This document shows, in pieces, positions 12,706 to 17,844 of a stretch of 17,844 nt of DNA. Source of the DNA: DASUAO01 sp046484625. Lineage in GTDB: Bacteria; Actinomycetota; Acidimicrobiia; IMCC26256; PALSA-555. The stretch is from assembly GCA_046484625.1 (NCBI GenBank), contig JAWOIO010000057.1:1-17844 (forward strand), written 5' to 3'. The notes under the pieces were generated by a model. That model saw only the letters and a list, made by a program, of their open reading frames with translations. It did no database searches and was not told where the DNA came from. Position 1 is the first letter of the stretch, and each line of letters opens with the position of its first letter. The translations under genes and the position numbers were made by a program.

Positions 12706-14223
12706 TCAGCGCGCGGCGCGGTCGCGCCCGGCCCGCCACGCCGGGATCGCGGCGGCGGCGAGGAGCACCGGATAGATCTCGAGACGACCGAGGAGCATCA
12801 GCACCATCGAGATCGCCCGCGCCCCGGGCTCGAGCGAGAGGAAGGTCTCGGTGGGTCCGATCCCGCCGAGGCCGGGGCCGACGTTGCCCATCGAGGTCGT
12901 CGCCGCCGACGCCGCGGTGACCAGGTCGGCGCCGAAGGCCGCGATCCCGACTGCGCCGACCACGATGAGCATGAGGAAGAGGACGGTGAACCCCATGATC
13001 CGCGAGACCGTCGACTCCTCGACCGGGTCGGGTCCGATCCGCAGCGGGCGGACGAGCCGTCGGTGCAGCGCCCGGCGCAGCTCCCGCCGCGCGTAGTCGA
13101 GGATCACCGCGAGCCGGGTCACCTTGAACCCTCCGCCGGTCGACCCGGCCATGGCGCCGATCGCCATCAGTGCCAGGAGCAGGCTCTGGAGCGCGGTCGC
13201 CCAGAGCGTGTAGTCGGCGAGGGCGTACCCGGTGGTGGTGGCGGTGGCGACGACGGTGAACGCGGCCTCGCGTGCCACCTCGTGGGTGAACCCGAGCTCG
13301 ACCCAGTTGGTGACGACCGCCGCGGCGACGACCGATCCGACGAGGGCCAGGTACCACCACAGGAGCGTCGAGCGGAACAGCGCTCCCGGCCGGCCACGCA
13401 GGATCTGCCAGTAGAGCGCGAAGTTCACGCCGGCCATGAGCATGGCCACTGTGGCTGCCCACTCGAGGAACGCGGAGTCGAAGTACGCGAAGGACGCGTC
13501 GTGGGTCGAGAACCCGCCGGTGGAGATGGTCGTGAACGAGTGGTTCACCGCGTCCAGGAGGCTCATCCCGCCGACGAGGTAGGTGAGCGCGACCACGACG
13601 GTGAACCCGCCGTACAGGCCCCAGAGCCGCCGCGCGCTCTGGCGCACCCGCGGGTCGAGTCGGGGATCGTCGGGCCCGGGCGCTTCGGCCTGGAGCAGCT
13701 CGAGGCCACCGACGCGCAGCGCCGGGAGCACGGCGACGACGAGCACGATGACGCCCATACCGCCGAACCACTGGGTCATGGAGCGCCAGAAGAGGATCCC
13801 CGACGGATGCGTCTCGATGGGCACGAGCACCGACGCTCCGGTCGTGGTGAGCCCCGAGATCGACTCGAACAGCGCGTCGTCGAACCGGTCGAACGTCCCG
13901 GTGAGGAGGTATGGCAGCGTCGACGCGAGCGCGAGTGCGAGCCAGCTCGCGGTGACGGCGGCGAACACACTCACGTTCGCGATCCGGTGGGGGAGCCGGG
14001 TCATCCGATGCAGCAGGAGCCCGACCACACCGGTGCCGACACCACAGGACGCGAGGACGGCGACGTCGGGCCCACCGTCGAGGGCGTCGACGCCGCCCGA
14101 GACCACCATGCCGAGACCACCGATGATGAGCACGAGGCCCACGACATGGCCGACCGCGCTGCGGGGCTTGCGGCCGGGTCCGGGGAGCCGGAGAGGATCC
14201 GTCGCCCCTTGCACGCCGATCAA
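12706..14223 (-). CDS. trkH: Trk-type potassium uptake channel subunit TrkH
   Basis: This 505-residue integral membrane protein belongs to the TrkH/KtrB superfamily. It passes potassium ions through a pore built of four repeats, each with a short pore loop. The filter segments can be seen in order: SGLTTTGASV, TTISTGGFST, ATATTTGYAL and TSMGNVGPGLG. Between the third and fourth repeats lies the gate-like stretch AGSTGGGFKVTR. The length is normal for TrkH. It starts at TTG 14223, overlapping the trkA stop by four bases (TTGA), so translation is probably coupled and the two subunits made together; a GTG at 14214 is another possible start. TrkA should bind it on the cytoplasmic face and gate it by nucleotide. 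The assignment is firm. Confidence 0.93.
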   Translation of the reverse strand: MIGVQGATDPLRLPGPGRKPRSAVGHVVGLVLIIGGLGMVVSGGVDALDGGPDVAVLASCGVGTGVVGLLLHRMTRLPHRIANVSVFAAVTASWLALALASTLPYLLTGTFDRFDDALFESISGLTTTGASVLVPIETHPSGILFWRSMTQWFGGMGVIVLVVAVLPALRVGGLELLQAEAPGPDDPRLDPRVRQSARRLWGLYGGFTVVVALTYLVGGMSLLDAVNHSFTTISTGGFSTHDASFAYFDSAFLEWAATVAMLMAGVNFALYWQILRGRPGALFRSTLLWWYLALVGSVVAAAVVTNWVELGFTHEVAREAAFTVVATATTTGYALADYTLWATALQSLLLALMAIGAMAGSTGGGFKVTRLAVILDYARRELRRALHRRLVRPLRIGPDPVEESTVSRIMGFTVLFLMLIVVGAVGIAAFGADLVTAASAATTSMGNVGPGLGGIGPTETFLSLEPGARAISMVLMLLGRLEIYPVLLAAAAIPAWRAGRDRAAR

Positions 14224-15563
14224 CCGAACTTCGGACGGGCTCGTTCGATCGCGCGCGGGAGCGAGAAGATCACGAGCCGGTCGCCGGCGAGCAACCGGGT
14301 CCGTCCGCGGGCGATCTCGCCGGAACCGTCCCTGACCACGGCTCCTACGAGGACGTCCTTGGGCAGGTGCAGCTCGTCGAGCCGGGCGCCGTCTGCGGGG
14401 CTCCCGGGCGCGACCTCGAGCTCGACGACCTCGGCGTCGCCCTCGAGGACGATCGCGACCGCGTCGACGCCCCCACGGACGGCGCGCAGGACTGCGTTGG
14501 CGCTCGCGGTCCTCGGCGAGAGCGCGACGTCCACCCCGACCTTCGGGAGGAGGGGGAGCAGCTCGAGCCGGTGCACGACGGCGATCGTCTCACCGGCACC
14601 CTCGGACTTCGCGTAGAGGCAGGCGAGGATGTTCGCGTCGTCCTCGCCGGTGAGCGCCACGACGACGTCGGCGACCATGACCCCCTCCTCGTGGAGGAGA
14701 GAGTGATCGGTGATGTCCCCGTGGATGACGGTCGCACCGGGGAGCTCCCTGGCGAGCTCCTTGGCCCGCTCCTCGTTGCCGTCGACGACGACGACGTGGG
14801 TCCCCCGGCTGACGAGCGCGGCAGCCACCAGCTGGCCGGTGCGTCCGCCGCCGAGCACCATGACGCGCCGGGGAACGACCTGCTCGAGGCCGAGCAGCTC
14901 GAGCAGCTCGGCCCGTGCGTCCTCCCTGCAGATGACCCTCACGAAGTCGCCGGCCTCGATGTGGTAGTCGCCGCGCGGGATGATGGCCTCGCCATCGCGG
15001 GAGATGACGCCGAACAGGAAGGACCACTCGGGCTCGTACGTCCGGCCGACCTCGAGGAGGGAGCGTCCGACGATCGGCGCGTCCTCGGGGACACGGGCGC
15101 CGAACACCACCACCTCACCGCCCGCCATCCGGGCGATCTCGGCCATGCCCGGGACGTCGACGAGCTCGAGGATCTCGTCGGCGGTCTCGGCGTCGGGATC
15201 GATGACCAGGTCGACGCCCATCGCCGCGCAGAGCTCCTCCCCGGCCGGGCCGCGCAGCTCGTCGCTCTCGAGCCGGGCCACCGTCGAGGCCGCGCTCGCC
15301 TGCCGGGCGAGCCAGCAGGCAAGCAGGTTCGTTTCGTCGGAGTTCGTGACGGCCACCAGCACGGAGCACGCGCTGATCCCCGCCGCGTCGAGGGCCCGCG
15401 GGCTCGAACCGGTGCCGTGCACCGCCAGGACGTCGAGCTGCTGGCGGATGCGCTGCAGCGTGTCGGCGTCGGACTCGATGATCGCGACGTCGTGTCCTTC
15501 TTGGCTCAGGCGATCGGCGAGGTAGTGACCGACTTCACCGGCACCGATGACGATCACGTGCAT
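14220..15563 (-). CDS. trkA: Trk potassium uptake regulatory subunit TrkA
   Basis: This 447-residue soluble protein has the duplicated RCK layout of TrkA: an N-terminal Rossmann domain (GAGEVG at residues 7-12), a first TrkA-C domain, a second Rossmann domain (LGGGRTGQLVAAAL, about residue 236) and a second TrkA-C domain near the end (GARLDELHLPKDVLVGAVVR). It binds NAD(H) and/or adenine nucleotides and controls the TrkH pore encoded immediately downstream. The ATG at 15563 has no purine-rich Shine-Dalgarno upstream. Instead TAGCCT (minus strand, 15578-15573) lies nine bases before it, which would suit a leaderless transcript, as is common in actinobacteria. The family is certain; the leaderless start is a guess. 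Confidence 0.94.
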   Translation of the reverse strand: MHVIVIGAGEVGHYLADRLSQEGHDVAIIESDADTLQRIRQQLDVLAVHGTGSSPRALDAAGISACSVLVAVTNSDETNLLACWLARQASAASTVARLESDELRGPAGEELCAAMGVDLVIDPDAETADEILELVDVPGMAEIARMAGGEVVVFGARVPEDAPIVGRSLLEVGRTYEPEWSFLFGVISRDGEAIIPRGDYHIEAGDFVRVICREDARAELLELLGLEQVVPRRVMVLGGGRTGQLVAAALVSRGTHVVVVDGNEERAKELARELPGATVIHGDITDHSLLHEEGVMVADVVVALTGEDDANILACLYAKSEGAGETIAVVHRLELLPLLPKVGVDVALSPRTASANAVLRAVRGGVDAVAIVLEGDAEVVELEVAPGSPADGARLDELHLPKDVLVGAVVRDGSGEIARGRTRLLAGDRLVIFSLPRAIERARPKFG

Positions 15564-15735
15564 CGCTCGAGGAGGCTACCGGTCTCGATGTGCGTGAAGT
15601 GCATCCTGGTGGACGTGGTGTTGCGTCACGCGGCAGGAGCCGGCGGGGCCACAATGTCGTCGTGCCCGCCCCCTAAGGTCGGGGCGTGCGGAGACTCGAC
15701 GAGGACGGTCGGGCAGGTCGACGGGCACCGGTGCT
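15564..15735. other. Divergent intergenic region between trkA and the Vps62-like gene
   Basis: The 172 bases separate two genes facing away from each other, so promoters for both are expected here. Apart from the weak TAGCCT -10 candidate for trkA I find no clear consensus boxes, operators or riboswitch-like structure. Confidence 0.5.
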
Positions 15736-17499
15736 TTGACGGTGGCACCGACCGGCGAGCCCCCGCGCACGTCTGACAGCCCGTCGACGCCGACCGACGA
15801 CCTTGCGCTGCTGCGGCGGTTCGAGCCCATCGTCCGGCTGACGGACGGCGAACGGTTCATGCCGTCGTCCGTCGACGAGTATGTTGCCGCGTGTTCGCTC
15901 CGCGCGCGCACCGACTCAGGAGTCATGACGTTGGTCGCGCCGGGACGGCTCACGCTGGATCGGCTCGCCGCCGCCGAGGGTGGGCGCTCCGGCACGTTCC
16001 TCCAGTTCGTGAGTGAGGACGAGCGTCGTGCGGGCGCGAAGGTCCAGTGGCGGACCCGTCATGCCGGTCTCACCCGCCTGGCACGGGTCGGGTTCGTCGG
16101 TCGGGTTGCCGACGTCCTCTTCCAGGTCTCGCTCATCATGCGTCGCACCGTGCCGTCCGGTGTTGCCGCCATCGCGGCTGCGAAGGCAGCGCGCCTGGGG
16201 ATGCATGAACGGCCCCGCTACTACGCGCGCGTGGTACGCGATGGTGGCTGGACCGTGCTGCACTACCTGTTCTTCTACGCGATGAACGATTGGCGCTCCA
16301 CGTTCGGCGGGGTCAACGACCACGAGGCCGACTGGGAGCAGGTGATGGTCTTCTGCGAGGAGACCGATGCCGGCGTCACCCCGCGCTGGGTCGCGTTCGC
16401 CCGCCACGATGACGCCGGTGACGATCTCCGGCGCGCGTGGGACGATCCCGAGATCACGGTGATCGGGGAACACGCGGTCGTGTTCGTCGGGGGCGGGTCA
16501 CACGCCTCCTACTTCCAGGCCGGGGACTACGTGACCCGTCTCGACGTCCCCATCCTCCGACACGTCCGACGGTTCACGTCCTGGCTCCGTCGGATGGCGC
16601 GGATCGATGCTCCGCCCGGAGGGTTCGGCATCCCCTTCGTCGACTCCGCGAACGGCGACGGGGCGGTCATCGGCCCGGAGGGTGATCATCCCTGGGCTGC
16701 ATCGGTACTCGATCCGACCGCGCCCTGGGTGGCCGACTTCCGGGGCCTGTGGGGGCTGGACACCACCGGCGTCGTCGGGGGCGAGCGCGCTCCGGGCGGG
16801 CCGCGCTTCAACCGCGACGGTTCGGTCCGCCAGGCGTGGTCGGATCCGGTGGGCTTCGCGGGCTTGCAGAAGGTGGCACCGCCGGCGCTCGAAGGCGAGA
16901 TTCGCCGTCGGCGCCTGGAGATGCTCGAACATGAGGCACGCGAGCTCACCAGCACTTTCGAGGAGGCGCGGTTGCGTCTCCGCGCTGAGGCGCTCGTCGG
17001 CAGCATCGGACCGAGCGAGGTCGCGAATGCCGAGGCGGAACTCGCCCGGCTGCGGCACGCCCAAGCCGAGCTGCGATCGGAGCAGCGTCGGCTCGAGCGC
17101 GGCGCGACCACACCGACCGACGTACGTGCCCATCTCCGACGGCCTGCCGTCCCCGAGCCTTCGGAGCCAGTGGTCCGGCGGCGTCTCCTCAACGTCTGGG
17201 GAACCCTGAGCGCCCCGCTCATCCTGGGCCTGGTCGCGGCGATCTTCTACGCGCCGGCCTTCATCGGCGTCTGGTACGCAGCGGTCGTCGTCGCACTGCT
17301 CGGGATCGAGGCGTTCCTCCGTCGGCGGCTGATCAACTTCCTCTGGTCCGTGCTCCTGCTCGTGGTCGTTGGCTTCGTGGTGGCGTTCGTCCTCGCGCTC
17401 GCCGTCCGGGACTGGCGGTGGGTCTTCACCGTCGCGTTCGGATCCGCGGCGGCCGTCGTGCTCGTCGCCAACCTCCGCGAGCTGCTGGCTCGTCCCTGA
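15736..17499 (+). CDS. Vps62-like domain protein with C-terminal membrane anchor
   Basis: This 587-residue protein has an N-terminal soluble part resembling the Vps62 family: LRRFEPIVRLTDGERFMPSS near residue 25, then RYYARVVRDGGWTVLHYLFF and NDHEADWEQVMVF, later GGGSHASYF. The His-Glu-Ala-Asp-Trp-Glu cluster recalls the short acidic motif of the related NPP1 fold, where it binds metal. About residues 395-450 are Glu/Arg-rich and look coiled-coil. The last 100 residues contain four likely membrane helices (from LSAPLILGLVAAIFY to SAAAVVLVANL). It is therefore probably anchored in the membrane with the large domain on one side. The function of bacterial members is not known to me. The start is TTG 15736 or GTG 15742. 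It converges on the TetR gene. Confidence 0.6.
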   Translation: MTVAPTGEPPRTSDSPSTPTDDLALLRRFEPIVRLTDGERFMPSSVDEYVAACSLRARTDSGVMTLVAPGRLTLDRLAAAEGGRSGTFLQFVSEDERRAGAKVQWRTRHAGLTRLARVGFVGRVADVLFQVSLIMRRTVPSGVAAIAAAKAARLGMHERPRYYARVVRDGGWTVLHYLFFYAMNDWRSTFGGVNDHEADWEQVMVFCEETDAGVTPRWVAFARHDDAGDDLRRAWDDPEITVIGEHAVVFVGGGSHASYFQAGDYVTRLDVPILRHVRRFTSWLRRMARIDAPPGGFGIPFVDSANGDGAVIGPEGDHPWAASVLDPTAPWVADFRGLWGLDTTGVVGGERAPGGPRFNRDGSVRQAWSDPVGFAGLQKVAPPALEGEIRRRRLEMLEHEARELTSTFEEARLRLRAEALVGSIGPSEVANAEAELARLRHAQAELRSEQRRLERGATTPTDVRAHLRRPAVPEPSEPVVRRRLLNVWGTLSAPLILGLVAAIFYAPAFIGVWYAAVVVALLGIEAFLRRRLINFLWSVLLLVVVGFVVAFVLALAVRDWRWVFTVAFGSAAAVVLVANLRELLARP

Positions 17500-17518
17500 A
17501 CCGTCGTCATGTCGGTCG

Positions 17519-17844
17519 TCAGACGGTCGATCCGGGTGCGCCGACCTGCGCGCGGTTGCGGACGTCGCGGAGCTGGGCATCGACGAGCTGGCGTACGTGG
17601 TGGCCGGTGTCGCGGAGGACGTCGCCGTCGCGGCGGGCACGGGCCAGGACGAGGCCGCCTTCGAAGGCGGCGATGACCGTCGTTGCCAGAGCTGTCGCCT
17701 CTGGCGTCGGGAGACCTGCAGCCTCGAGGCGCGTGCCGAGCGATTCGATCCAGCTCATGAACACGCGGTCCGCGGCGTGGCGGAGACGGTCGTTGGTGTT
17801 GGCGACCTCGCGAGCAACGGTCCCGATCGGGCACACGTCGATGT
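17519..17844 (-). CDS. TetR-family regulator, C-terminal part (5' end off window)
   Basis: The visible 108 codons match the ligand-binding C-terminal half of TetR regulators of the LmrA/YxaF type. These begin with a Cys-Pro-Ile-Gly turn (VCPIGTVAREVANTND) followed by a helix with an amphipathic pattern and TPEATALATTVIAAFEGGLVLARARRD. The N-terminal helix-turn-helix lies beyond the right edge. The frame is open to the window end, so the GTG at 17836 is not the true start. The gene is convergent with the Vps62-like gene, with only about 20 bases between the stops. The target genes are probably to the right, out of view. Confidence 0.8.
   Translation of the reverse strand, partial: IDVCPIGTVAREVANTNDRLRHAADRVFMSWIESLGTRLEAAGLPTPEATALATTVIAAFEGGLVLARARRDGDVLRDTGHHVRQLVDAQLRDVRNRAQVGAPGSTV

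Overview
The window is GC-rich, densely coding DNA with many GTG and TTG starts. Together with its protein families this points to an actinomycete (Actinomycetota). A deep lineage such as Acidimicrobiia is possible but is not proven by anything here. The left 10 kb looks like an accreted accessory island. The right 8 kb looks like ordinary ion-transport chromosome.

Left island (about 1-9750). It carries toxin-antitoxin-type modules and remnants separated by short repeats. From left to right: a cut-off copy of a small MntA-like gene (minus strand); a boundary block R1a+R2a; an XRE-regulator plus DUF6036 nucleotidyltransferase pair (plus strand); a second boundary block R1b+R2b; then on the minus strand a DUF6398-type protein, a HepT-like toxin and a full second copy of the MntA-like gene; a third, cut R1 copy fused to a decayed IS256-family transposase; an alkyl sulfatase of the SdsA1/YjcS type; a third R2 copy beside the end of a ribbon-helix-helix antitoxin; an amino-acid permease fused to a DUF5661 domain; and a fourth R2 copy. 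No integrase or recombinase other than the IS remnant is in the window.

The R2 repeat is the most unusual feature. From its middle onward each copy reads as the 3' half of a valine tRNA: a CTNACAA anticodon loop, the 3' anticodon stem, the T-arm and an acceptor strand ending in GCGCCCA. Upstream of the loop each copy has instead a conserved non-tRNA sequence that folds as GCGCA-N10-TGCGC inside an outer stem. The four copies have different wobble bases but all read as Val anticodons (TAC, CAC, TAC, GAC). The simplest reading is a row of attachment-site junctions from integrative elements that recombine in the anticodon loop of tRNA-Val genes, leaving a stack of cargo modules.

Right part (9759-17844). 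On the minus strand trkA and trkH overlap by 4 bases and form a potassium-uptake unit, followed downstream by a P2-type cation ATPase whose ion-site residues differ from calcium pumps. To the right are a Vps62-like protein with four C-terminal membrane segments (plus strand) and, converging on it, the C-terminal part of a TetR-family regulator that runs off the window.
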